Of a stretch of 64,000 nucleotides of DNA, positions 25,558 to 35,916 are shown one piece after another (the first letter of the stretch is position 1; each line of letters starts with the position of its first letter). The stretch is from the NCBI RefSeq assembly GCF_000160035.2, contig NZ_KI535367.1, positions 527,393 to 591,392 on the forward strand, in the 5' to 3' direction. The notes beneath the pieces were generated by a model. It was not told where the DNA came from. It did not search any database and was given only the letters and a program-made list of their open reading frames with translations. Made by a program: the position numbers and the translations under genes. This DNA is from Catonella morbi ATCC 51271. Its GTDB lineage: Bacteria > Bacillota > Clostridia > Lachnospirales > Lachnospiraceae.

Positions 25558-26775
25558 TTAGTGCAGAGCAATTCCCGAAAGAATTCCCAGATAATTTCCA
25601 AGCACATATCCTAAGGTACCTACCAAAAGTCCCGGTACGATAAGTGCTCCCCAGCCTTTTGAAACAGCCATAGCTGCAGCTGTGGTAGGTCCGCCGATAT
25701 TCGCATTGGAAGCTATAATAATCTCTTCAATAGAGAAATTGAATATCTTACCAAATATAAGTGATACAATCATATTAACTGCAACTATAATAAGTGCAAA
25801 TACAAGAAGAAGAGGAGACTCCTTAATTATCATAGGTACGGAAGCAGGTGCTCCTATAACCGCAAAGAAAATGTAAATCAAGAAAGTTCCTATTTCCTGC
25901 GCGCCCTTTACAGATGACATCTGTTTAGGGAAAACAGTTGCAATTATCATTGTAAATGTAGTAATAAGCAGATATTTATTTCCAAAGAAACCACCGATAA
26001 ACTTGCTTACAAAGTCAGCTCCGGAAAATGTCTCACTTATTTTACCTGCAAGCTTGGTTGATACTGTAACAACAATAAATGCTATAGCTATTGCAAATGC
26101 AATGTCCTTAAGGGAGATTTCCTTTGCTCCCCAATACTTAGCTGCCATAGTTTTATTTTTATCTTTGTCTGCCTCTGTCTGAGCCTTAAGAGCCTCTTCA
26201 TAAGGCTGTCTGTAAAGCTTCTTGATAATAGCCATTGCAGGCAGAGAAATAAGTACGAATACATAAAGTACCATAAGAAGATTGTCAGCTACAAGCGCTG
26301 CTGATACAGTCTTAGCCGGTACTGTATACTGCTCTGACATCGCAATAAAGTTTACTGAACCTCCCGTGTAAGTACCTACGAACATAGGAACAATGTCATT
26401 GAGTGCGGGAATAGCTCCTTTAAGTGCAAAATAAGCTGTAAATCCACCGGCTAAAGTGCCCACACTGCTTAAAAGATAAATTATAAACATTCTTCCGGAT
26501 TCTTTCCATATCTTTTTAATATTAGCATTAAAAAGAAGAAGTGGAACTGCAAGTGGAACAACATACCCCCAAACAGCATCATAAACCGGTGCATCTGTAG
26601 GTATTATGCTTAAATTTGCAAGTACAAGTGTAAAAGCAGTTGCAAGAATACACCCCGTTATCTTGCTTGCCCACGCATATTTCTGTTCCAGATAGATTGC
26701 AAGCGCAGCACTTGCCGCCAAGACTGTCCATAGCACCCAAGTATCATCTGCCGCAATCAAAGTTGATGTTGCCAT
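25558..26775 (-). CDS. DUF819-family membrane protein
   Basis: A 405-residue protein with eleven or twelve hydrophobic segments, matching the DUF819 family (B. subtilis YjcL-like). The repeated Gly-rich motifs FVGTYTGGSVNFIAMSEQ (about residue 132) and NANIGGPTTAAAMAVSKGWG (about 356) are the conserved core and suggest an ion-coupled carrier fold with inverted repeats, but no substrate is established for the family. A charged cytosolic loop lies at about residues 190-215. The start at 26775 has an AAGGAGGG site. It is monocistronic. Confidence 0.85.
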   Translation of the reverse strand: MATSTLIAADDTWVLWTVLAASAALAIYLEQKYAWASKITGCILATAFTLVLANLSIIPTDAPVYDAVWGYVVPLAVPLLLFNANIKKIWKESGRMFIIYLLSSVGTLAGGFTAYFALKGAIPALNDIVPMFVGTYTGGSVNFIAMSEQYTVPAKTVSAALVADNLLMVLYVFVLISLPAMAIIKKLYRQPYEEALKAQTEADKDKNKTMAAKYWGAKEISLKDIAFAIAIAFIVVTVSTKLAGKISETFSGADFVSKFIGGFFGNKYLLITTFTMIIATVFPKQMSSVKGAQEIGTFLIYIFFAVIGAPASVPMIIKESPLLLVFALIIVAVNMIVSLIFGKIFNFSIEEIIIASNANIGGPTTAAAMAVSKGWGALIVPGLLVGTLGYVLGNYLGILSGIALH

Positions 26776-27037
26776 AAAAATACCCTCCTTAAATAAATCT
26801 GTATTTTTTATACAAAAAAATTATATAACCAAGGTATTAATATGTCAATATTATATAATACATGTTACCCATCTTTAGAAAGTATTGGCAAAACACCCTG
26901 TGTTCTGATCGCGATTATTCGTTTTTTTCATACTTTTTATAGTCTGCTACTTTAAACTTTTAAATTAAACTTTGTGAATTTTATATAAATATTTTATTAA
27001 TTTTTGTTTAAGATTAACAAAGGTTAAACCTAACTTA

Positions 27038-28195
27038 TTATACAATCATCCTATAAAGTGCCTGACTAAGTCCATACTCCTCCATCATCCTGCAAACCTC
27101 ATCCATTGCTTTCTCCTTTACTTCCTTCGCCTTATTAGGGTTCTTTACGGCTCTGATAAGTATATTCTTAGGTGTATGACTGAGGTCTACAAATTCAAGC
27201 AGATTTACATTGTAGCCCATATATTCTAGCAGATTCCCCCTTATTGCATCTGTTACAAGGGCCGAGAACCTCTCTTTTATAATTCCGTATCTGGTCATAA
27301 GTGAAAATTTTTCACTTTTCATCTGAGAATTTAACTCATGCTGACAGCAGGGTACTGAAAATATATAGTTTGCACCCCAGTTAACAGCATTGTATAGAGC
27401 AAAATCCGTAGCCATATCGCAGGCATGCAGGGTAATTACCATATCTACCTTAAATGGTGCATTATAGCCGTTTATATCACCAAGTTCAAAAGACAGATTT
27501 TCATATCCGTATTTTTCTGCTGCCTTATTACATTTTTTTATCACATCTTCCTTGAGGTCAAGCCCTATCATATTTACCTTTATCTTTTTGATTGCGGTAA
27601 GATAATAATACACTATGAAAGTAAGGTAGGACTTGCCGCAGCCGAAGTCGATTATATTCAAATGAGTTATGATTCTCTTTTTCAGCTCATCATCTATAAT
27701 CTCTATAAAACGGTTTATCTGTTTGTACTTATCATACATTGAATTGACAATCTTACCCTCTTTGGTAAATATACCCATATCCACAAGTGGCTCGATTACA
27801 CTTCCTTCTGCAAGTATGTAATTTTTCTTCCTGTTATTTGTCTTTACTTCTTCTGCCATCTTCATATTGTCAGCCTTTTTTACGTCAAACAATACTTTTC
27901 TTTTCCTGGTAAGCTTTATCTGAGCTTCACTTGATATCATCCAGGCATTTAACTGAAGAAAATTCTCATTAAGACAGGCTATGCAGACTCTTTCAAGTTC
28001 TTTTTCATCCACGTTTTTATGAAATACCTGTTTCTCTGTAAACTCAGCTATCTGATAGTATTTTTCCTTCTTTTCTATCTGAATTTTCTTTATTTCCTGT
28101 GTCTTGGTTACGGCATTGCTGATTATAATTTTAACGGGAGAAAGTCCCATCAGTTCTTTAACCGCCTCTTCTATGGTCATTTCTTTGTTTTTCAT
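27038..28195 (-). CDS. class I SAM-dependent methyltransferase (Methyltransferase_32 type)
   Basis: About 385 residues. The C-terminal 220 residues hold a Rossmann methyltransferase domain with SAM motif I IIDFGCGKSYLTF, an acidic residue at the end of the next strand (NMIGLDLKE), and the later motif LHACDMATDFALY. A conserved SVPCCQHEL follows. These fit the Methyltransferase_32 group, whose targets (possibly RNA) are not settled. The N-terminal 130 residues are basic and unlike any domain I know. Three successive ATG codons begin the frame (28201, 28198, 28195); the third has the best spacing from GAGGAA. Confidence 0.8.
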   Translation of the reverse strand: MKNKEMTIEEAVKELMGLSPVKIIISNAVTKTQEIKKIQIEKKEKYYQIAEFTEKQVFHKNVDEKELERVCIACLNENFLQLNAWMISSEAQIKLTRKRKVLFDVKKADNMKMAEEVKTNNRKKNYILAEGSVIEPLVDMGIFTKEGKIVNSMYDKYKQINRFIEIIDDELKKRIITHLNIIDFGCGKSYLTFIVYYYLTAIKKIKVNMIGLDLKEDVIKKCNKAAEKYGYENLSFELGDINGYNAPFKVDMVITLHACDMATDFALYNAVNWGANYIFSVPCCQHELNSQMKSEKFSLMTRYGIIKERFSALVTDAIRGNLLEYMGYNVNLLEFVDLSHTPKNILIRAVKNPNKAKEVKEKAMDEVCRMMEEYGLSQALYRMIV

Positions 28196-28257
28196 CATCA
28201 TTTCCTCTCTGCTTTTATTTATCAGTCTTAGGTGCAGGCTGCACCTTAAATTTATTA

Positions 28258-28725
28258 TCAGAAACTGTTTCTTCTGCCATCTATATCTGTGATTATATTG
28301 TACCTGTCTGTAGAAATAAGGTTCAGCTCTTCAGGAGTAAGATATTTAAACATATTTCTAAGCCTTCTCCAGCCCAGTCTTCTTGCAAAGCTTATTTCTT
28401 CTTTATAAAGCGGGATTAATTGCAGACTGTCTTTGTCCGAACCTTGCAACACCGGTTTAAATAAAATAAATCCCGTTAATTTTGTATCATAAGATAACGT
28501 TTCTCCACCTTCTTTTTCAAAAATTCCACCTTCTTCTGCTGTAATTTTCCCCAACTTAATGAACTCCTGAATTTCTTCAAGAAGTTTTACAGGCCAGTTC
28601 CACTCACTGCTTTTCAAAGAAGTTTCATCAAGCTTCCAATCAAGCGGCAGATTAATGACAAATTTCATCCCTTCAAATTTTTCTACCATTGTAGAATAAC
28701 GCTCATGTTTTTCTATTTTAATCAT
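28258..28725 (-). CDS. probable suppressor-of-fused (SUFU) domain protein
   Basis: A 155-residue cytosolic protein. Its features fit the SUFU superfamily seen in bacterial accessory genes: RYSTMVEKFEG, then FVINLPLDWKL, WPVKLLEEIQEF, and LQLIPLYKEEISFA, corresponding to the conserved LPpdW, WPi-LL-ela and qliPLy-eE segments. SUFU-like bacterial proteins often serve as immunity proteins to polymorphic toxins, but no toxin gene is adjacent. It is somewhat short for the family. The start is placed at 28725 after AGCAGGA; an ATG at 28740 has no ribosome site. Assignment is from pattern recognition only. Confidence 0.5.
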   Translation of the reverse strand: MIKIEKHERYSTMVEKFEGMKFVINLPLDWKLDETSLKSSEWNWPVKLLEEIQEFIKLGKITAEEGGIFEKEGGETLSYDTKLTGFILFKPVLQGSDKDSLQLIPLYKEEISFARRLGWRRLRNMFKYLTPEELNLISTDRYNIITDIDGRRNSF

Positions 28726-28836
28726 AATTCCTGCTTTCATTTATCTAACTGACAAAACAAAAAATATATGCTATACTTTGTAGATGGGATAAATCCCTTC
28801 TTATAGAATTATAACATGTTAAAGGATAAAACCAAT

Positions 28837-29532
28837 ATGAAAATTTTAAGAAAAATCATTTTTCTGCTCCTTGTAATTTCGGGTGTAATACTGATTCTTC
28901 TTCCTACATACAGTAAAATTAAACTTAGGGACGAAGTACAGACTGCCGTAAAGGTAATCGAGGAAGTTACTCCGGAGGAGATCAAAGAAAATGAAGCGAA
29001 GGAACAGCCTGAGGAAATTTTTAATTTTGAACAGGTAGAGGAAATTTCTCCCACTGCTACCTTTTTAGACAACAGACCTATAGATAAATCCCTTCTCATA
29101 GGACAGCTGGTGATTCCTTCTCTTGAAATTAACCTCTGTATCTTCAAGGGTACAACAAACTATAATCTGCTCAGAGGTATCGGCACAATGAAGGCAGATG
29201 ATAAAATGGGTGAAGGAAACTATACTCTTGCAGGACATAATAACGGAGATAAGAAACTTCTTTTCGGTTCGCTTATGGATATAAAGAAGGGGGCAATAGT
29301 CCGTATTACTGACAAAACCGATATTTATGAATATAAGATATATGATACCAAAGTAGTTGAGAGCACAGCTTTGGATCTGCTTGAAAATGCTGAGGCAGAT
29401 AAGGTCGGAAAGCCTATTATTTCTCTTATGACTTGCGACAAGGGCACTTGGACAAGCAACCGTTTTTTTGCACTCGGAAAATATGTAAAAAAATACAAAT
29501 ATGATAAGGAAACTATGGAATCCAAAGAATAA
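28837..29532 (+). CDS. class A-like sortase
   Basis: A 231-residue membrane-anchored transpeptidase. The N-terminal transmembrane anchor is at residues 4-25. An acidic linker follows (about 35-65). The catalytic domain has His in TLAGHNN, Cys in LMTCDKG and Arg in TSNRF, in the expected order and spacing, so it should be active in anchoring surface proteins to peptidoglycan. The start at 28837 follows AAAGGAT. No neighbour in the window carries an obvious LPxTG sorting signal, so it is either the housekeeping enzyme or serves distant substrates. Class A is favoured over class D by the overall pattern, not strictly shown. Confidence 0.87.
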   Translation: MKILRKIIFLLLVISGVILILLPTYSKIKLRDEVQTAVKVIEEVTPEEIKENEAKEQPEEIFNFEQVEEISPTATFLDNRPIDKSLLIGQLVIPSLEINLCIFKGTTNYNLLRGIGTMKADDKMGEGNYTLAGHNNGDKKLLFGSLMDIKKGAIVRITDKTDIYEYKIYDTKVVESTALDLLENAEADKVGKPIISLMTCDKGTWTSNRFFALGKYVKKYKYDKETMESKE

Positions 29533-29659
29533 ATCATTAAGGCCGCCTATTGGTAAATATAAACGATTTTCCGATCAGGTGGTTTTTTTTATCTTTTCTA
29601 AACAGCTTGATTATGCTATAATTGAGGTGTTGCGTACAAATAATACCAAGGAGAGATTT

Positions 29660-31411
29660 ATGAATATCTACTCAATAATTACGCTGTGCGGCGGGCTTGC
29701 TTTCTTCCTTTTCGGAATGCATGTTATGTCGGGAAGCCTTGAAAAAGTCGCAGGCGGCAAGTTAGAGGACATACTTAAGACACTTACCTCAAATCCGGGT
29801 AAAAGTCTGATGCTTGGCGCAGTAATCACCATTGCCATCCAGTCCTCCTCAGCACTTACCGTAATGCTCGTAGGTCTTGTTAACTCAGGAATCATGAGCC
29901 TTTCACAGACCGTAGGTGTAATCATGGGTTCCAATGTAGGAACTACCCTTACTGCCTGGATTTTAGGCTTAAATGGTCTTAAGACCGATAATATTTTCCT
30001 ATCCATGTTAAAACCTGAAAATTTCTCCCCTATCATAGCCCTTATAGGCGTAATTATGATAATGGGCGCAAAGAGTGCCAAAAAAAGAGATGTCGGCACC
30101 ATCATGGTAGGCTTTGCCATACTTATGTTCGGCATGGAGCTTATGAGTGACTCTGTTGCTCCACTTGCAGATATGCCTGAATTTACCAATATACTTACCG
30201 CATTTAAGAATCCCCTTCTCGGCGTACTTATCGGTACGGTATTTACCGGAATTATCCAGTCCTCAGCGGCTTCTGTGGGTGTGCTTCAGGCACTTTCGCT
30301 TACAGGCTCCATCACCTATGGAATGGCTATTCCTATTATAATGGGACAAAATATCGGTACCTGTGTGACTGCACTTTTATCTTCCATAGGGGTAAATAAA
30401 AACGCAAAAAAGGTATCTGTTATACATATCAGCTTCAATCTTATCGGAACCATCATCGGTCTCATAGTTTATTTTATAGCTAAAGACCTGATTAGATTTG
30501 ACGGATTTGATAATTCTATCAGCTCATTTGCGGTAGCAGGTTTCCACTCGGTATTTAACATAGCTACAACTATTATCCTCATTCCTTTCTCGAAAAAGCT
30601 TGTTGACCTTGCAAACCTTGTCATTAAGGAAACAGGCAGTGAAGAAAAGACAGTACTGTTAGATGAAAGACTTCTTATCTCTCCAAGTATAGCCTTAGGT
30701 CAGTGTAAGATTAAAACCGTATATATGGCAGAGCAGGCAAGCAAGGCCTTTATCGACTCTATCAGCGATTTTGATAAATATGATGATGATAAAAAAGATA
30801 AAATAAAGACTGTAGAAAATGAGCTGGATGACCTTGAGGATGAACTTAATGCTTATCTGGTAAGAATATCCGGAACAGACGTAAGCGATGTTGACGGTAA
30901 GAAAATCAACGGTATGCTCCACAGCATAGTCGATATCGAGAGAATCAGTGATTATGCAATGAATATGATAATCCTTGCGGAAAATATGCATAAGATGAAA
31001 ATTAACTTCTCCGATGCAGCAAAAAAAGAGATTGAAGTCCTTAACAGGGCAGTTTCAGAAATACTTGTAAATACCATTGACTGCTACACAGAGGAAAACA
31101 TCGGGCTTGCGGCTACAGTGGAACCTCTTAAAAGCATTATAGATAAGCTGATACTTAAAATGAGAGACAGACACGTAGCAAGACTTCGCACCGGAGAATG
31201 TTCAGGCGAACTTGGTGTCGTTCTTACCGACTACATAAACTACTGCGACAGGGTTGCGGGACATTGCTCCAATATAGCCATCAATGTAATCCAGTCCGGC
31301 AATATGATATTCAGTGAGCATGATTATTTTAAAGAACTTTCTGAAAAAGAAAAAGACGAATACGAAAAGAACAGAAATATTTATAAAGAAAGATTCGCTC
31401 TCCCTGAGTAG
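29660..31411 (+). CDS. Na/Pi cotransporter family protein with PhoU-like C-terminus
   Basis: A 583-residue membrane protein. Residues 1-330 hold two repeats with the family QSS signatures (IQSSSALTVMLVGL near residue 57 and IQSSAASVGVLQAL near 200), which form the Na-dependent phosphate path. Residues about 340-560 are helical and charged, resembling a PhoU regulatory domain (HSIVDIERISDYAMN, then YCDRVAGHCSNIA). It imports or exports phosphate using the Na gradient. An in-frame extension to 29501 is rejected: the ATG at 29660 has AAGGAGAG and begins with the expected hydrophobic segment. Confidence 0.9.
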   Translation: MNIYSIITLCGGLAFFLFGMHVMSGSLEKVAGGKLEDILKTLTSNPGKSLMLGAVITIAIQSSSALTVMLVGLVNSGIMSLSQTVGVIMGSNVGTTLTAWILGLNGLKTDNIFLSMLKPENFSPIIALIGVIMIMGAKSAKKRDVGTIMVGFAILMFGMELMSDSVAPLADMPEFTNILTAFKNPLLGVLIGTVFTGIIQSSAASVGVLQALSLTGSITYGMAIPIIMGQNIGTCVTALLSSIGVNKNAKKVSVIHISFNLIGTIIGLIVYFIAKDLIRFDGFDNSISSFAVAGFHSVFNIATTIILIPFSKKLVDLANLVIKETGSEEKTVLLDERLLISPSIALGQCKIKTVYMAEQASKAFIDSISDFDKYDDDKKDKIKTVENELDDLEDELNAYLVRISGTDVSDVDGKKINGMLHSIVDIERISDYAMNMIILAENMHKMKINFSDAAKKEIEVLNRAVSEILVNTIDCYTEENIGLAATVEPLKSIIDKLILKMRDRHVARLRTGECSGELGVVLTDYINYCDRVAGHCSNIAINVIQSGNMIFSEHDYFKELSEKEKDEYEKNRNIYKERFALPE

Positions 31412-31428
31412 TATACTATTTAACAGCA

Positions 31429-31470
31429 AACTGCCGTAAGCCTAAAGCTCAGACTTACAGCAGTTTTTAT
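31429..31470 (+). terminator. terminator of the Na/Pi cotransporter gene
   Basis: AACTGCCGTAAG (31429-31440) pairs with CTTACAGCAGTT (31454-31465) with one mismatch and runs into five Ts. It separates the convergent cotransporter and ABC permease genes. Confidence 0.75.
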
Positions 31471-31472
31471 AT

Positions 31473-34400
31473 TTATTCCACACTCTTAAGCGATGTAGTC
31501 ATATCTATTTTTTTAAGCATAAAGTACATAGCCCAGTTTACTAGCACCGAGAAACCTACGGTTATCAAACTGCTCATAATGTAGCTTGTAAGGCTTATAG
31601 TTCTTCCAAACATCATAAGGTCTACCTCTACAGTAACAATTACATACTGATGAAGGATGGTTCCGAACACAAGACCCGCTATTATTCCAAAAAGTGTAAG
31701 CAGGATATTTTCCCTGTATACATACTGTGCTACCTCATTATCATAAAAGCCAAGCACCTTGAGGGTTGCAATCTCACGTTTCCGCTCCAATATATTGATA
31801 CTGTTAAGGTTGTAAAGCACTACAAAGGCAAGTAGTCCTGCTGCCAATATAAGTACTAAAGTGACCAGATCCAGAACCTTTAACATCCTGTCTATATTCT
31901 CTTCAAGCTCATCTACAAACATCACTCCGGAACAGCCTGCATAAGACAAAAGTTTACTGCCCAAATCCTGCTCAGCCACCTTTTCTCTGTTAAACTTAAG
32001 GTATAGAGTGTTATATTCAGGCTCCTCTCCATATAGTTTCTTATAAAGCTCGGGTGAGAGAAAAAGGTAGTGCAATACATAGTTTTCTACTATCTTATCT
32101 ATTTTAACAGATACCTGCTTCTTTCCGTCCCCGGTAATATTTACACTGTCTCCTTCTTTTACATCCAACATTTTCGCTGTCTTTTCCGAAATATAAGCCC
32201 CATCACCTGCCGGAAAAGCATACTCTGCTCCTGTAGTCCTTTTTTTAAGAGTCAGAAAATCTTTTATTTTCTTTGTATCCTCCGGTATGAAAAGATTGGT
32301 ACTTCTTATATTCTCTCCATGAGTCAAATCAACTGCAAGGGATTTTATCCTGATAGTTTCATCCACTCCGGTGTAGTTTGCGGCAGCCTTTAATACTTCT
32401 TCTTTTTCAGTTTCATTTGATTTAGAATTAAGCGTCATACTTGCGTCATATGTAAATATCTTGATATACTGCTTTTTTGCTATCTCATTTATAGAGTCAT
32501 TCAGGCCGAAACCCACAAGCAAAAGCCCCATGCAACCGCCTATGCCCACTACTGTCATTATCAGCCTTTTCTTGTATCTGGCAAGGTTTCTGACAGTAGC
32601 CTTCCCTGTAAAATTAAGTCTCTTCCAAATAAAGCCTGCCCTCTCTAAAAGCACTCTTCTGCCTGAGCTTGGCGGAAGAGGACGCATAAGTGAAGCCGGA
32701 TTTTCAAGAAGCTGTGAAAGTGCTGAAAACAGAGTCGCCGCAACTGTACTTGCAGTCGCCGCCAGCAAGGCTAAGAAGGCCTGCTCATAATTTATAGGAG
32801 TCATACAGTAAGGCACTCCCGTAAATAGGGTACCATAGGATTTGATTATAAGCAGCGGTAAGAACCTCTCACCTATGGCTATTCCTATGATTCCTCCGCT
32901 AACCGTAGCAAGCAGTGCATAAGCCAGATACTTTCCGGAAATAGCAGAACTCCTGTATCCCAGTGCCTTAAGTATGCCCATGCTCATTCTGTTCTCATCT
33001 ACCATCCTGGTCATTGCAGTAAGGCTTACAAGGGCTGCAACCAGGAAAAAGATTACAGGGAATACATTGCCCAGGCTGTCCATACGCTCTGCATTCTGCT
33101 TAAAGCTTACATATCCTTCCATCATATTTCTGTCAAGCACATAGAAATCCGGCTCTTTAATATCTGCTACATCTCTTTTTGCCTTGGTCAGTTTCTTTCT
33201 GCCTTTTTCAAGCTTCTTATTCGCCTTTGGAAGCTCTTTTTCGTATTTATTCTCAGCCTTTTCTAACTTTTCTTTGTTCTTTTCAAGTTTTTCTTTTGCT
33301 TTGGCAAGCTCAGCCTTACCATCTGAAAGTTCCTTTTCAGACTTTGTTAATTTATTCTCATTCTCCCATATTTCTTTTCTTCCGGATTCAAGTTCAGCCT
33401 TCTTGTCTTTAACTGTGACCTTGCCCTTTTCAAGTTCTTTCCTGCCACTTTCAAGTTTTTCCTTAGCTGCCTCAAGTTCTTTTTCATTCTTGGCAATCTC
33501 TGCCTTGCCCTCTTCAAGTTTAGCTTTACTCGCCTCAAGAGTTTTTTCAGTCTCACTGAGGGTGGTTTTTGCCTCATCAAGTTTAAGTTTGGCTGCATCA
33601 AGTGCGGCTTTTTCTCCCTCCAGCCTAGCCTTAGCCTCAGGCGGAGCCATCCCTGCCTGTTCTGCCAAATCAAGCTTAGCCTTGGCCTCAGTATAGCTGT
33701 TTAAGCCTTCTTCATAAGCTTCGAGATTTTTTTCGTACTCAGCCAAACCTTCATTGTACTTAGAAAGACCTGTTTTGTATTTATTTTCACCCTCATCCAG
33801 CTTGTTCTTTGCTTTGTTTAATTTGGCAAGTCCCGAATTATACTGTTTTTCTCCCTCTTTAAGTTCTTTTTCTTTATCCTTTAAGAGGTTTTCGGAAGAT
33901 TCAAGCTTTTTCTCTCCGTCTTTTAACTTGCTTTTTGCCTTTATGAGCTCATTTCTACCGTCAGCCAGTTTGCTCTCTCCGTCTTTTATTTTCTTTTCTT
34001 CCTTGGCAAGCTTTTTTTCACCTGTCTTTATCTTTTTCTTTGAATTATCTATCTTTTTTTTAGCATCGCTTAGCTTTTTCTCACCATCTTCGAGTTTCGT
34101 TTCAGCTTCTTTAAGCTTCTTCTCCGCCTCAGCTTTTACTTCTTCATATCGTCTGCTGTTTACCTTGGCTTCAAGACCTTTGATATCATCCTTTACTACC
34201 TTAATCTTATCTTCATAAGCTTTAGAATAAGTAATCAAGCCTCTCACATCTTTTGCCGTAACATAAGCTTCCGTATAAATATCTGACTTAAAGTTCTCCT
34301 TTGGTATCATTAAAAATGCATCAACAGAGCCGTCTCCCACTGAACTTGTACCTCTAACCTTTTCCTGGTAGTAAGGCAGATGACAAAATCCGGTTATAGT

Positions 34401-34901
34401 ATAGGTGACATTTTTAAGGTCAGAAGAAAGGTCAGAATCATCATCTGAGGAAACGGTTATCTTATCTCCTATTTTATAGTCCTCAAACCAAAATATCTGA
34501 GTATCCACCAGACATTCATCATTTTTTTCGGGCAGCCTTCCTTCTGTAATATAAGGCTTATTTATCTTCTCTGAAAAGCCTATGAGTTTAATTACTGCCT
34601 CAGCTTTTTGGGTACTCAGAACCACATCTTTAGTCTGTCCTCCCTCAACAAGCTCCACACCTTTTATTTTTCTTATGTCTGCCAAATCTTCATCGGTAAG
34701 CCCAAGTGTACTGAATATCTTAAAATCCATAAGACCGGTATCATCATAGAACTTATCTGCCGATATTCTCATATCACTGCCCGAAGAGCGAAGTCCTGCA
34801 AAAAACGCTGTTCCAAGCATTATGATAAAGAAAATGGAAATAAACCTCCCAAAATTACGTGCTATTTCTCTGAAAAAATCCACTGCCAGTTTGTTTTTCA
34901 T
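31473..34901 (-). CDS. ABC transporter permease, FtsX/MacB-like, with very long coiled-coil insert
   Basis: A 1142-residue membrane protein. It has an N-terminal transmembrane segment (about 18-38), an extracellular domain, then about 330 residues (about 245-575) of nearly unbroken Lys/Glu/Leu-rich coiled coil built of repeats such as KLEDGEKKLSDAKKKI and ELEKGKVTVKDKKAEL. After that come three FtsX-type membrane segments (from about 615), a second extracellular domain and three final segments. The layout fits a duplicated FtsX permease. It pairs with the ATPase gene 15 bp upstream. Such systems transmit force or extrude substrates rather than import. The coil, if extracellular, could span the cell wall. 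The ribosome site is weak. Confidence 0.85.
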   Translation of the reverse strand: MKNKLAVDFFREIARNFGRFISIFFIIMLGTAFFAGLRSSGSDMRISADKFYDDTGLMDFKIFSTLGLTDEDLADIRKIKGVELVEGGQTKDVVLSTQKAEAVIKLIGFSEKINKPYITEGRLPEKNDECLVDTQIFWFEDYKIGDKITVSSDDDSDLSSDLKNVTYTITGFCHLPYYQEKVRGTSSVGDGSVDAFLMIPKENFKSDIYTEAYVTAKDVRGLITYSKAYEDKIKVVKDDIKGLEAKVNSRRYEEVKAEAEKKLKEAETKLEDGEKKLSDAKKKIDNSKKKIKTGEKKLAKEEKKIKDGESKLADGRNELIKAKSKLKDGEKKLESSENLLKDKEKELKEGEKQYNSGLAKLNKAKNKLDEGENKYKTGLSKYNEGLAEYEKNLEAYEEGLNSYTEAKAKLDLAEQAGMAPPEAKARLEGEKAALDAAKLKLDEAKTTLSETEKTLEASKAKLEEGKAEIAKNEKELEAAKEKLESGRKELEKGKVTVKDKKAELESGRKEIWENENKLTKSEKELSDGKAELAKAKEKLEKNKEKLEKAENKYEKELPKANKKLEKGRKKLTKAKRDVADIKEPDFYVLDRNMMEGYVSFKQNAERMDSLGNVFPVIFFLVAALVSLTAMTRMVDENRMSMGILKALGYRSSAISGKYLAYALLATVSGGIIGIAIGERFLPLLIIKSYGTLFTGVPYCMTPINYEQAFLALLAATASTVAATLFSALSQLLENPASLMRPLPPSSGRRVLLERAGFIWKRLNFTGKATVRNLARYKKRLIMTVVGIGGCMGLLLVGFGLNDSINEIAKKQYIKIFTYDASMTLNSKSNETEKEEVLKAAANYTGVDETIRIKSLAVDLTHGENIRSTNLFIPEDTKKIKDFLTLKKRTTGAEYAFPAGDGAYISEKTAKMLDVKEGDSVNITGDGKKQVSVKIDKIVENYVLHYLFLSPELYKKLYGEEPEYNTLYLKFNREKVAEQDLGSKLLSYAGCSGVMFVDELEENIDRMLKVLDLVTLVLILAAGLLAFVVLYNLNSINILERKREIATLKVLGFYDNEVAQYVYRENILLTLFGIIAGLVFGTILHQYVIVTVEVDLMMFGRTISLTSYIMSSLITVGFSVLVNWAMYFMLKKIDMTTSLKSVE

Positions 34902-34916
34902 ATTATCACCACTATC

Positions 34917-35621
34917 TTACCACTCTATATCGCTTACTGACATAGGGTTCTCATTGATTTCTGCAGAACTTACCTTTCCGTTTTTAATATGAATTACCTT
35001 GTCTGCCATGGGAGTAAGGGCTGTATTGTGGGTAATTACAACTACCGTCATTCCCCTTTCCCTGCACATATCCTGTAAAAGCTTGAGTATCTCTTTGCCG
35101 GTAACATAATCAAGCGCCCCTGTCGGCTCATCACAAAGCAAAAGCTTCGGATTCTTGGCAAGTGCCCTTGCTATGGCTACTCTCTGTTGCTCTCCGCCTG
35201 AAAGTTCTGCAGGAAAGTTATTCATTCTATGTGCAAGCCCTACTTCTTCAAGCACGGTTTTGGCATCCATAGGTTCTTTACAAATTTGGAGCGCCAGCTC
35301 TACATTTTCAAGTGCGGTCAGATTTGCCATCAGATTATAGAACTGGAATACAAAGCCCACATCTTCACGTCTGTAAGAAATAAGTGCCTTAGGGCGAAGT
35401 TTGCTTATGTCAGTGTTGTCAACAACCACAGAGCCTGATGTAAGGGTGTCCATACCACCGAGTATGTTTAATACAGTGGTCTTTCCCGCTCCCGAAGGCC
35501 CGACTATAATCACAAACTGCCCCTTATCTATATCTAAGCTCACTCCGTCACAGGCATTTATAGAATTGTCTCCTACCTTATAAGTCTTTACCACATCTTT
35601 TAGCGAAATATAGCCGGGCAT
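34917..35621 (-). CDS. ABC transporter ATP-binding protein (MacB/LolD-like)
   Basis: A 234-residue ATPase with [23 protein letters not shown] and [12 protein letters not shown], typical of the LolD/MacB/FtsE class that partners FtsX-like permeases. The Walker B segment keeps its catalytic Glu. The start is placed at 35621 ([15 protein letters not shown]) after AAAGGAGATATT; an extension to 35681 lacks a ribosome site. It is followed after 15 bp by the long coiled-coil permease gene, its evident partner. Confidence 0.9.
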   Translation of the reverse strand: MPGYISLKDVVKTYKVGDNSINACDGVSLDIDKGQFVIIVGPSGAGKTTVLNILGGMDTLTSGSVVVDNTDISKLRPKALISYRREDVGFVFQFYNLMANLTALENVELALQICKEPMDAKTVLEEVGLAHRMNNFPAELSGGEQQRVAIARALAKNPKLLLCDEPTGALDYVTGKEILKLLQDMCRERGMTVVVITHNTALTPMADKVIHIKNGKVSSAEINENPMSVSDIEW

Positions 35622-35916
35622 AATATCTCCTTTCTTACCGTTGCACTTTAATTTCTCTTCACTTAACTTTTCCCTTTGCATTATTTTCTCATTTAGCTTT
35701 TAAATAATATACTATTTTTTATATGTATAATGCAAGTGTCAAAATATGAACTTGACTATAAACTTTCATTCTTAAGTAATTCTTCTGTTATTAGTCACTA
35801 ATTGTTCACTTTTTTTGTGTATAATAAACTTGTAATGTTTGATTATGTGCAGAATTATATATCATTTATTATAAACTGTTCCTTAACAAATAATTATCGG
35901 ATTTGGAGATTGTTTT

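Noticed and set aside
33184..33696. 170-codon plus-strand Ser/Phe-rich frame
   Set aside because: It is the mirror of the Lys/Glu-rich coiled coil of the permease; the repetitive composition creates long antisense frames.
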